Shown: positions 47,191 to 54,065 of the stretch, piece after piece | Numbering within the stretch: position 1 is the stretch's first letter | How the letters are laid out: each line of letters starts with the position of its first letter | Source: Nocardioides sp. SR21 | GTDB taxonomy: Bacteria; Actinomycetota; Actinomycetes; Propionibacteriales; Nocardioidaceae | Length of the DNA: 64,000 bases | Direction of reading: 5' to 3' | Assembly (NCBI RefSeq): GCF_022761125.1 | Contig: NZ_JAKWJR010000015.1 | Coordinates: 1 to 64,000, forward strand | Translations under genes and position numbers: made by a program | The notes under the pieces: model-generated | The model's database searches: none | What the model was told of the DNA's origin: nothing | The model's input: the letters and a program-made list of their open reading frames with translations, nothing else

Positions 47191-48152
47191 CCGCCACGAT
47201 GCCTCCCGAGGCGCGGGGCATCTCGCGCGACGGCGTACGGCTGGCGGTCGTGACGCCGTCCGGCACCTCGCACGCCGTCGCCCGCGACCTGCCGGCGTAC
47301 CTGGCGCCCGGCGACCTGTTGGTCGTGAACACCAGCGCCACCGTGCCGTCCGCGCTCCCAGGGCTGCACGTCTCGACCTCGCTCGACGACGGGTCGTGGG
47401 TGGTCGAGCTGCGCCAACCGGACAACAGCGGGCCGGCGATGCCGGTGCCCGGCGAGGTGCTCGCCCTCCCGGGCGGGGTCTCGCTGCGGATCGTGGCGCC
47501 GCATCCTCCTGGGCAGACGCGGTTGTGGCGTGCCGAGCCCACGCCTGCCGTGGACCGGGTGGCGTACCTCGAGGAGTGGGGCCGCCCGATCCGGTACCCC
47601 TACGTGAGCGGGAGCTGGCCGATCGGCGCGTTCCAGAACTCCTACGCCACCCACCCCGGCAGCGCCGAGATGCCGTCCGCCGGCCGCCCCCTGACGCCGT
47701 CCGTGCTCGTCTCCCTGATGGCCGCCGGCGTCGTCGTCGCCCCGGTCGTGTTGCACACCGGCGTCGCCAGCCAGGAGAAGCACGAGCCACCCCAGCCGGA
47801 GGAGTACGCCGTCCCGGCGGCGACCGCTCGCCTCGTCTCCTCCACCCTGCGTGCCGGCCGGCGGGTGGTCGCCGTCGGCACCACCGTCGTCCGCGCCCTC
47901 GAGTCCGCGGCGCCCTCGGGTGTCGTCGTGCCCTCGGCCGGGTGGACCTCGCTCGTGCTCGGCCCGTCCCGCCCCGCGCGCGTGGTCTCCGGCCTGCTGA
48001 CCGGCCTCCACGACCCCCAGGCCAGCCACCTCGACCTGCTGCGTGCCGTCGCCGGCACGTCCCTGGTCGCGCGGGGCTACGCGGACCTGTCGTCCACCGA
48101 CGAGCCGTACCTGTGGCACGAGTTCGGCGACGTGATGCTCCTGCTGCCGTAG
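47187..48152 (+). CDS. QueA-like SAM:tRNA ribosyltransferase-isomerase paralogue
   Basis: A 321-residue protein aligned end to end with QueA, which transfers and isomerises the ribosyl moiety of SAM onto 7-aminomethyl-7-deazaguanine in tRNA. Family-like segments are LAPGDLLVVNTSATVPSAL, FQNSYATHPGSAEMPSAGRP, VVAVGTTVVRALES, and WHEFGDVMLLLP at the end. Conserved parts are diverged (for example NTSAT for the usual NDTRV, and LHTGVAS for LHVGAGT). No other queuosine gene (tgt, queC-G) is visible. A related but altered reaction is plausible. It overlaps the SDR by ATGA. Confidence 0.8.
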   Translation: MTATMPPEARGISRDGVRLAVVTPSGTSHAVARDLPAYLAPGDLLVVNTSATVPSALPGLHVSTSLDDGSWVVELRQPDNSGPAMPVPGEVLALPGGVSLRIVAPHPPGQTRLWRAEPTPAVDRVAYLEEWGRPIRYPYVSGSWPIGAFQNSYATHPGSAEMPSAGRPLTPSVLVSLMAAGVVVAPVVLHTGVASQEKHEPPQPEEYAVPAATARLVSSTLRAGRRVVAVGTTVVRALESAAPSGVVVPSAGWTSLVLGPSRPARVVSGLLTGLHDPQASHLDLLRAVAGTSLVARGYADLSSTDEPYLWHEFGDVMLLLP

Positions 48153-48600
48153 CGTTGAACCCGCCTGATTCCCGGTCGCCTGCGGGTTGCTGGTGGTTGC
48201 GACCGACAGGGCATTTACGCGGTACGGCGGGCTCGGGCTGGCGCTGCTTCCCGGCTTGCGGTGGTGGGCTCCGCACACCCTTCGGTGGTTGAGGAAGGCG
48301 CGCTCGCGCCTGTCTCGAAACCACCTGACTCACGGTCGCCTGCGGGTTCCTTCTGGTTGCGACCGATAGGGCTTTTACGCGGGTACGGCGGGTTCGGGCT
48401 GGCGCTGCTTCCCGGCTTTCCGGTGGTGGGCTTCGAAACGACAACTGTTCGTGGGTATCGGTGGTTGAGGAAGGCGCGCTCGCGACTGCCTCGAAACCAC
48501 CACCGAAACTCTTAGAACTATTTCTCGAAAGTGTCCACATCCCGGTCAACCACGGGCTTTTCGGCGCCTCACTGTCGGTGGTCCCTGCTTGGGTTGAGGT
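48153..48600. repeat. Gene-free 448-base stretch with direct and inverted repeats
   Basis: No plausible gene. Two copies of a roughly 110-base unit lie about 160 bases apart: one starts near 48164 (CCTGATTCCCGGTCGCCTGC) and one near 48324 (CCTGACTCACGGTCGCCTGC). Each is followed by a GGTGGTTGAGG...GTCTCGAAACC(AC) element (48285-48324 and 48461-48502), whose ends are inverted and which contains GGCGCGCTCGCGCC. These resemble the left-edge and 61.65-kb elements. The array leads up to the DUF222/HNH gene. The ATG of that gene at 48601 is preceded by TGGGTTGAGGT, so its promoter probably lies inside this stretch. Confidence 0.8.
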
Positions 48601-49773
48601 ATGGCAGCCACCACGACCACTCGCACCGAACTGGTGCTGGCGGCTGTCCGCGACGAGCACGAGATCGAGACCCACGCGGCGATCCGCAAGCTCCAGCTCG
48701 CGGTCGAGTGGGCCGAGCTGAACCCGGGCGACGTCGTGGACGAGACCCGGTCCTGGGAGGAGCGGGAGCTCGAGGTCGCCGGGGACGGGGCGCCGACGGT
48801 GGCGGAGTTCTCGATCGCGGAGTTCGCGCTCGCGGTCGGGATGAACACCGACGCCGGCCGGGTGTTCATCGGGGACGCGGTCGAGCTGGCGCACCGGCTC
48901 CCGCGCACCTGGGCACGCGTCGGTGCGGGCGAGGTGGCCGCCTGGAAGGCCCGCAAGGTCGCCCAGCAGACCAAGTCCCTGCCGGTCGATGCGGCGGCGT
49001 TCGTGGACCGAGCTCTGGCGCCGGTCCTGCACACGTGCACGTTCGCCCAGATCGAGCGCACCGTGGAAGCGGCGCGTGCGGAGTTCGACCCCCAAGCTGC
49101 CGAGGAACGCCGCTTGGCGGACGCCGAGCACCGGCACCTCACGTTCTACTGGCGCCAGGTCACCTCGACCGGTCAGGTCCCCGTCGCCGGGATCATGGAC
49201 CTCGCCGACGCGGTCGCGCTCGACGGCAACCTGAAGGCGAAGGCCGCCACCCTCGATCCCGCACTCCCGATCGATGTGCGTCGCTCGATCGCCGCGGGGA
49301 TGCTCGGCGGCGCGGGTGAGCGTGAGGTGGTGATCTACACCCACGCCCAGGCCGACAGCCGGATGGTCGAGGTGGAGAACACCCGCACCGTCGTCACCCC
49401 GGAGCAGGTCCAGCAGTGGTGCCACCAGGCCGGCACCACGGTGACGGTCCGTCCGGTGCTGGACCTGAACGAGAACCTCACCACCGACTCCTACACCCCC
49501 ACCGACCGGCAACAGGAACAGGTCGTCCTGACCTTCCCGCGCTGCGTGTTCCCCGGCTGCAGCCGCCGGTCACGCTCCGCAGACAACGACCACATCACCG
49601 AGTTCCCCCTCGGCCGGACGTCCACCCGGAACCTCGCGCCCCTGTGCCGTCACCACCACCGGGTCAAGACCTTCACCGCCTGGACCTACCACCGCACCGG
49701 CCCACGGACCTTCACCTGGACCAGCCCGACCGGCTGCAGCTACCACGTACGAGCGGACCGACATATCCGCTGA
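48601..49773 (+). CDS. DUF222 / HNH endonuclease
   Basis: A 390-residue protein with a DUF222 N-terminal part (about residues 1-280) and a C-terminal HNH nuclease motif: CVFPGCSRRSRSADNDHITE, then NLAPLCRHHHRVKTF. Zinc-type cysteines and the HNH histidines are intact. Such multicopy genes are widespread in actinobacteria such as Nocardioides; whether they act as restriction, mobile or repair nucleases is not settled. It sits directly after the repeat array. The hairpin at 49780-49803 lies 7 bases after its stop. Confidence 0.92.
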   Translation: MAATTTTRTELVLAAVRDEHEIETHAAIRKLQLAVEWAELNPGDVVDETRSWEERELEVAGDGAPTVAEFSIAEFALAVGMNTDAGRVFIGDAVELAHRLPRTWARVGAGEVAAWKARKVAQQTKSLPVDAAAFVDRALAPVLHTCTFAQIERTVEAARAEFDPQAAEERRLADAEHRHLTFYWRQVTSTGQVPVAGIMDLADAVALDGNLKAKAATLDPALPIDVRRSIAAGMLGGAGEREVVIYTHAQADSRMVEVENTRTVVTPEQVQQWCHQAGTTVTVRPVLDLNENLTTDSYTPTDRQQEQVVLTFPRCVFPGCSRRSRSADNDHITEFPLGRTSTRNLAPLCRHHHRVKTFTAWTYHRTGPRTFTWTSPTGCSYHVRADRHIR

Positions 49774-49779
49774 CCCCCA

Positions 49780-49803
49780 CCCCGCCGACCACGGCCGGCG
49801 GGG
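49780..49803 (+). terminator. GC-rich hairpin after the HNH gene
   Basis: CCCCGCCG (49780-49787) and CGGCGGGG (49796-49803) pair over an eight-base loop, 7 bases beyond the HNH stop codon. No T run follows. A stem-loop terminator is likely for the plus strand, and would also work for the convergent MerB-like gene, whose stop is at 49863. Confidence 0.45.
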
Positions 49804-49862
49804 CAACAGTCATGTCGTGTTCTTCCAACGGAGCACCTCCCACGAGACCGCAGACTGCGGAC

Positions 49863-50567
49863 CTACTCCTGGTCGCTGACCCCGCTCGACTGAGGCTCGG
49901 GAAGCCCCCAGAACTCCCCGCTCAGGCCCTTCGACCGGAAGTACTCGCGAGCCTCCTTCGGCTCCCGGCGCTGGTACGGCGTGTCCAGGCGGCCGTCGTA
50001 CCAGTCCTGGGCGATCCGCCAGAGCATCTCGATGTCGACGGTGTAGCCGCGGTCCTGCCCGGAGCGCTCGACCCAGTCGTCGAGGCAGGCGTCGGTGCAG
50101 TAGATCCGCTGGTTCTCGGCGGCATAGACGACGTCGTCCCAGACGTGCCCCATCGGGACCGGGAAGCGCACGACCTGCGTGCCTTCCGGAGGACCGGTGC
50201 GGTCGACGAGCCAGGAGTGCGCGGCACCGCAGGCCGGGCAGGTCGTCGCGACGACGACGGAGGGCTCCTTGTCGAGCACGTGCGGGATCGAGAAGGAGTC
50301 CAGCGCGCAGCTGCCCCACCACAGCGTGCGCTCGCCCATCACCGCGAAACCGAAGCTCCGGGTCGCGAACGGGCTGGCCAGCAGGATGCCGCCGTTGGAG
50401 TCGAGGACGACGTACCGGTCCGCGGCCAGCGCGTCCAGCCCGTCCCAGACCCACTCCTCTGGTATCCCGAGCGTGTCCGCGGCGTCCGCGACCGACGGCA
50501 GCCGGCCGGTGCTGGCCAGCTCGCGGTAGAAGAACAGACGGACTCCTTCATACAGCTCAACCATCAC
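49863..50567 (-). CDS. MerB (organomercurial lyase)-like protein
   Basis: A 234-residue protein similar to alkylmercury lyase. C87-A-L-D90 in WGSCALDSFSIP matches C96-A-L-D99 of MerB, and C157 in RIYCTDACLDDW is a candidate for its second active-site cysteine (C159). An N-terminal winged-helix-like segment (LPSVADAADTLGIPEEWVWD) also fits. No other mer gene is nearby, so the true role may differ. The start is GTG at 50567 or ATG at 50564; AAGGAG lies 7 or 10 bases upstream. It overlaps the stop of the IMPase-like gene and is co-transcribed with it. Confidence 0.8.
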   Translation of the reverse strand: MMVELYEGVRLFFYRELASTGRLPSVADAADTLGIPEEWVWDGLDALAADRYVVLDSNGGILLASPFATRSFGFAVMGERTLWWGSCALDSFSIPHVLDKEPSVVVATTCPACGAAHSWLVDRTGPPEGTQVVRFPVPMGHVWDDVVYAAENQRIYCTDACLDDWVERSGQDRGYTVDIEMLWRIAQDWYDGRLDTPYQRREPKEAREYFRSKGLSGEFWGLPEPQSSGVSDQE

Positions 50568-51312
50568 CGATCAGCTCCTTCAGCACCCCGTGCGTCTCGG
50601 CGTCCCCCGCGGCGAGCACGCCGCGTCCAACACCCACCTGAGTACTACCTTGCGTGGCGGTGATCACACAACCAGCAGCGCGGCACAGGGCGATGCCGGC
50701 GCTGAAGTGGACGTTGTCGCGCATGTCCCCGTCGGCGACGTACGCCGCCCTCCGGCCGACCGCGACCCAGGCCAGCGCCAGCGTCGTGGACAAGACCCGC
50801 GGGCCGAACCGGGCCCGGAACTCCGGGTGCGCGAGCAGCGAGTGGAACGAGCCGTGGTCCAGGTCGACGTCGACGAGCCGCGACGCGGTGGACGGTACGG
50901 CGACCCGGCCGGTGCCGTCGCGAACGTCCGACCCGTCGGTCCAGAACACCTCGCCGGCGATCGGGTCGGCGACGGCGGCGACGTGGGTGCCGTCCGGCGT
51001 GCGGAGCGCGACGTTGACGGCCATCAGCGGCGTGCCGGCCGCGAAGTTCAACGTGCCGCACAGCGGGTCGACCAGCCAGGCGCGGCCGGTGTCAGCACCG
51101 GTCAGCCCCGACTCCTCCCCCAGGACGGCGTCGTCGGGCCGGGCCGCGCGGATCACGTCGAGGATCGCGCGCTCGGCGTCGAGATCGGCCTGGGTGGCGA
51201 AGTCCGTGGGGGACTTCGCGAACCGCTCGACCGGCCGGCCGTACAGCTCCCGGATCACCGCGGCGCCGGCCTCGGCGGCCGCGCGAGCGACCTCGGCGTC
51301 GGAGCCGCTCAC
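50557..51312 (-). CDS. Inositol-monophosphatase-like protein with replaced metal ligands
   Basis: A 251-residue protein of the IMPase/FIG superfamily, lithium-sensitive Mg-dependent phosphatases. E66/E67 in VLGEESGL and the first Asp of WLVDP (D82) are kept, but the second Asp of DPxDGTxNF is C85 (DPLCGTLNF) and the final WDxAAG is VHFSAG (H202 at the Asp position). Two of the metal-binding aspartates are thus replaced by Cys and His. It may be inactive, use another metal or have a different role. GTG at 51312 overlaps the YjbQ stop (GTGA). Confidence 0.85.
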   Translation of the reverse strand: MSGSDAEVARAAAEAGAAVIRELYGRPVERFAKSPTDFATQADLDAERAILDVIRAARPDDAVLGEESGLTGADTGRAWLVDPLCGTLNFAAGTPLMAVNVALRTPDGTHVAAVADPIAGEVFWTDGSDVRDGTGRVAVPSTASRLVDVDLDHGSFHSLLAHPEFRARFGPRVLSTTLALAWVAVGRRAAYVADGDMRDNVHFSAGIALCRAAGCVITATQGSTQVGVGRGVLAAGDAETHGVLKELIGDG

Positions 51313-51716
51313 GCGCCGGCCAGGAACGAGAACCGCACCTCGCGGTCGTGGTTGTCGACGTTCAGGTCGACCAGGCACACGCTCTGCCAGGTGCCGAGCG
51401 CGAGCCGTCCGCCGAGCACCGGGACGGTGGCGTACGGCGGGATCAGCGCCGGCATGACGTGCGAGCGGCCGTGCCCGCGGGTGCCGTGGGCATGTCGCCA
51501 CCGGTCGTCGGCCGGCAGCAGGTCGGCGAGCGCGGCGAGCAGGTCGTCGTCGCTGCCGGCGCCGGTCTCGAGGATCGCGATGCCCGCGGTCGCGTGCGGG
51601 ACGAACACGTGCAGCAGGCCGTCGCCGCGACCGGCGGCGTACTCCCGGCAGTCGTCGGTCAGGTCGAGGACGACCTCGCGGTCGCCGGTGCGGTAGTGAC
51701 GGATCTCCGAGTCCAC
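51309..51716 (-). CDS. YjbQ/UPF0047 family protein
   Basis: A 135-residue single-domain protein of the YjbQ family, reported as secondary thiamine-phosphate synthases. The metal-binding motif is HATAGIAILE (others have HTTAAL.INE), followed by HAHGTRGHGRSHVMPAL, and the C-terminal GTWQSVCLVDLN. GTG at 51716 is the start. It is first in an operon with the IMPase-like and MerB-like genes by GTGA overlaps; that combination is unusual. Possible thiamine function is by family only. Confidence 0.88.
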   Translation of the reverse strand: MDSEIRHYRTGDREVVLDLTDDCREYAAGRGDGLLHVFVPHATAGIAILETGAGSDDDLLAALADLLPADDRWRHAHGTRGHGRSHVMPALIPPYATVPVLGGRLALGTWQSVCLVDLNVDNHDREVRFSFLAGA

Positions 51717-51764
51717 GGGGCCGATCGTGCCACGGCCCCGTGGACTCGGGTCAGAGGTCAGAGG

Positions 51765-52535
51765 TCAGTGGACGGTGTTGACCTGGGTGACGATCGCCTG
51801 CGCCCCGACGTACGCCGGCTGCGAGCCGCGCACCGAGGCGAGGACCTCGATCGACGTGTCGTCCTCGGTCACCGTGATGACGTGGCTGCCGCTGGTCTGG
51901 CCCGCGTCCTCGTAGCTGCCCGGCAGGTCGGCCGTCCAGATGGTCCCCGGGATGTTCCCGCCGTCCTGGTCGATGGTGACGACGCCGTAGTCGTAGCAGC
52001 ACTCGCTGCCGCCGAAGAACTGAGCCGTGACGTCCAGCCGGTAGGTCCCGCGGTCGAGCTCGAGCGTCAGCACCGGGACCTCGCGATCGCCGCCGTCGTT
52101 GTTCTCGACCGGGACGAGCCAGTGGCCGCCCATCGGCTCGGCGCCGTCGTCGGACTCGCTGGTCCACTGCTCGAAGATCGACACGATCCCCGAGTCGCCC
52201 GGCTCGCCGGCAGCGCCAGGAGCGCCCTTGGGACCCTGCGCACCCGCAGCGCCAGGCTCGCCCTTCGGCCCCTGCTCGCCCTGCGGTCCGGCCGGGCCGG
52301 CCGGACCCGGAGCACCGTCGGCACCGTCCGCGCCGTTCTTGCCGTTCTTCACCACACCCGGCGCGAGCTCGGACTTGCCGACGCTGTTCGGGGCGAGGTT
52401 GTCGGCCGTGATGGTGTTCCGGGCGATCTGGTCGCCCGTGATCAGCCGTGCGGCGACCGCGCCGGAGGCGCCGCCGGCCACGAACATCCCGGTGGCGGCC
52501 AGGACCGCGAGACCGACCTTGCTGCTGTGCTTCAT
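51765..52535 (-). CDS. Secreted collagen-like protein
   Basis: A 256-residue exported protein. A signal peptide (KVGLAVLAATGMFVAGGASG) is followed by a stretch repeated as ...NTITADNLAPNSVGKSELAP (about residues 35-60), then a Gly-X-Y tract of about 14-16 triplets (GADGADGAPGPAGPAG...) and a C-terminal globular domain. In actinobacteria such proteins sit on the surface. ATG at 52535 was chosen because AAGG lies six bases upstream; ATGs at 52541 and 52559 are alternatives. The gene lies 48 bases downstream of yjbQ start but transcribed toward it. Function unknown. Confidence 0.82.
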   Translation of the reverse strand: MKHSSKVGLAVLAATGMFVAGGASGAVAARLITGDQIARNTITADNLAPNSVGKSELAPGVVKNGKNGADGADGAPGPAGPAGPQGEQGPKGEPGAAGAQGPKGAPGAAGEPGDSGIVSIFEQWTSESDDGAEPMGGHWLVPVENNDGGDREVPVLTLELDRGTYRLDVTAQFFGGSECCYDYGVVTIDQDGGNIPGTIWTADLPGSYEDAGQTSGSHVITVTEDDTSIEVLASVRGSQPAYVGAQAIVTQVNTVH

Positions 52536-52627
52536 CTGCATCCTTCGCTCGAATGACATGAGCTCAGGACGCTATCGGCCCTGCGCCTTCGGCGCGGGCA
52601 TTTTCGGACGGAACTAGCCCGAAGGGG

Positions 52628-53281
52628 TTAGACGCTGCTCCCGGGAAGCTCGCCGCCGGGGTCGGTCACGCCGCCCGCGCAGGAGGCGAACGGCTCCGGC
52701 GCGGTCACGCCGTCGCCGAACCGCTCGATGAACATCTCGAGGCGCGGGTCGTCGGCGCCGGTCAGCTCCAGCTGCTTGCCCCAGACCGTGACCACCACCG
52801 GCGAGGGCAGGCCGTCGTACGGCGACAGGATGCCGTTCTGCGGCAGCGCCGCGATCAGCTCGTCGACCTCGTCCTCGCCCAGCTCGTCCGGGTCGTAGGT
52901 GATCCAGACGGTCCCGTGCTCGAGGTCGTGCACGGCGTTCTCGTCGCGCACCGGCTCGTCGTACACCCCGCAGTCGAGCCACGCCGGCGCGTGCGGACCG
53001 CCCGCCGGCGGCGTCTGCGGGTAGTCGATGTCGCCCTGCTCGTGCTGGTTGCTCAGGTCGCCGTACGACGCCACCTCGCTGAGGTCGCGGCTCACGGGCG
53101 TCTCGTTCGCGAACATCGTCGCGGCGACGACCACGCCGGCGATGATCAGCACGCCGATCAGGGCGAGGACGAGGACCAGCGCCCGCGACTGCGGCGCGGA
53201 CGCGGGCGCGGGCGTCTCCGGCAGCAGCTCCGGTGGCGGCGGGGGCGGCGGGTAGGACGGCGGCGGCGGGATCTCGCTCAT
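52628..53281 (-). CDS. DUF3105 membrane-anchored protein
   Basis: A 217-residue protein with a Pro-rich cytoplasmic N-terminus (MSEIPPPPSYPPPPPPPELL), one membrane helix (about residues 34-56, VLVLALIGVLIIAGVVVAAT) and the DUF3105 domain outside, with HEQGDIDYPQTPPAGGPHAP and VHDLEHGTVWITYDPD. It overlaps the thiamine-binding-like gene as ATGA. DUF3105 has no known function; conserved His and Cys residues suggest metal or redox chemistry. Part of the operon with sigma factor. Confidence 0.87.
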   Translation of the reverse strand: MSEIPPPPSYPPPPPPPELLPETPAPASAPQSRALVLVLALIGVLIIAGVVVAATMFANETPVSRDLSEVASYGDLSNQHEQGDIDYPQTPPAGGPHAPAWLDCGVYDEPVRDENAVHDLEHGTVWITYDPDELGEDEVDELIAALPQNGILSPYDGLPSPVVVTVWGKQLELTGADDPRLEMFIERFGDGVTAPEPFASCAGGVTDPGGELPGSSV

Positions 53282-53580
53282 CCGCCGGCCAGCAGCTTCT
53301 CGACGCGCTCGACCTTCGCGGTCAGCTGACCGTCCCAGCCCGGGCGGATGTCGGCCTTGAGCACCAGCCCGACCCGCGGGGACACCTCGGCCACGACGTC
53401 GACGGCCTTCTTCACGACGGCCATCACCTCGTCCCACTCCCCCTCGACGTTCGTGAACATCGAGTTGAGCTCGTACGGGAGGCCCGAGTCCTTCACGACC
53501 CGGACGGCGGCCGCGACCGCCTCGGACACGCTGCCGGTCTCGTCGCCGGTCGTCGGGGAGATGCTGAACGCCACGATCAT
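53278..53580 (-). CDS. MTH1187/YqgV-type thiamine-binding-like protein
   Basis: A 100-residue ferredoxin-like-fold protein. It begins MIVAFSISPTTGDETGSVSE and contains the family middle LPYELNSMFTNVEGEWDEVM. Members of this family (MTH1187, YqgV, YkoF-like) are suggested to bind thiamine. ATG at 53580 overlaps the sigma factor stop as ATGA, and its own stop overlaps the DUF3105 gene. With yjbQ 2 kb away, thiamine is a shared theme, but not proven. Confidence 0.82.
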   Translation of the reverse strand: MIVAFSISPTTGDETGSVSEAVAAAVRVVKDSGLPYELNSMFTNVEGEWDEVMAVVKKAVDVVAEVSPRVGLVLKADIRPGWDGQLTAKVERVEKLLAGG

Positions 53581-54065
53581 GCCGAAACCGTAGCGAGTCC
53601 CTCCGTACGCAGCCGGGCCAGGGCGTCGCGGGCCTGCGACTTCACGGTGCCGACCGAGATGCCGAGTGCCCGGGCGGTCTCGGCCTCGGTGAGGTCCTCG
53701 TAGTACCGCAGCACGATCACCGCGCGCTGCCGCGGCGGCAGCGCGGCCAGCGCCCGCCGCAGGGCGACCCGGTCGTCGACCGGCTCGTCCACCGCCGTCT
53801 CCGGCACCTGGTCGGTGTGCACCTCGCGCCACCGCCGGGTCCGCCAGCGGTTGACGGCCTCGCGCGCCAGGATCTTGCGCACGTACGGCTCCGGGTGGTC
53901 GGCGATCTTCTTCCAGTGCGGCACCGCCTTCACCAGCGCGACCTGCACGAGGTCCTCGGCGTCCTGGTGCGAGCCGGTGAGGAGGTACGCCGTCCGCACC
54001 AGCGCCGGCATCCGCGCGGCGACGTACTCGTCGAAGCCCGCGCGGGTCGGGTCAGGGCCGGACAC
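53577..54065 (-). CDS. SigE-family ECF RNA polymerase sigma factor
   Basis: A 162-residue ECF sigma factor. Region 2 is FDEYVAARMPALVRTAYLLTGSHQDAEDLVQ and region 4 is LPPRQRAVIVLRYYEDLTEA with TVKSQARDALARLR, the DNA-recognition helix (each cited in part). No anti-sigma factor of the zinc class is beside it; the upstream membrane-anchored propeller-like protein, which overlaps it by 14 bases, may take that place. It precedes the thiamine-binding-like and DUF3105 genes as the first regulatory gene of the set. Confidence 0.93.
   Translation of the reverse strand: MSGPDPTRAGFDEYVAARMPALVRTAYLLTGSHQDAEDLVQVALVKAVPHWKKIADHPEPYVRKILAREAVNRWRTRRWREVHTDQVPETAVDEPVDDRVALRRALAALPPRQRAVIVLRYYEDLTEAETARALGISVGTVKSQARDALARLRTEGLATVSA

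Noticed and set aside
48187..48515. Short open frames inside the repeat region before the HNH gene
   Set aside because: They are translations of the direct repeats with no ribosome site or family similarity.
48601..49773. HNH gene as part of a prophage or insertion sequence
   Set aside because: No transposase, integrase, phage genes or terminal inverted repeats bounding it are visible.
49848..49860. CCGCAG-A-CTGCGG palindrome near the MerB-like stop
   Set aside because: Loop of one base is too short for a hairpin and the site is not in a promoter; no evidence for function.
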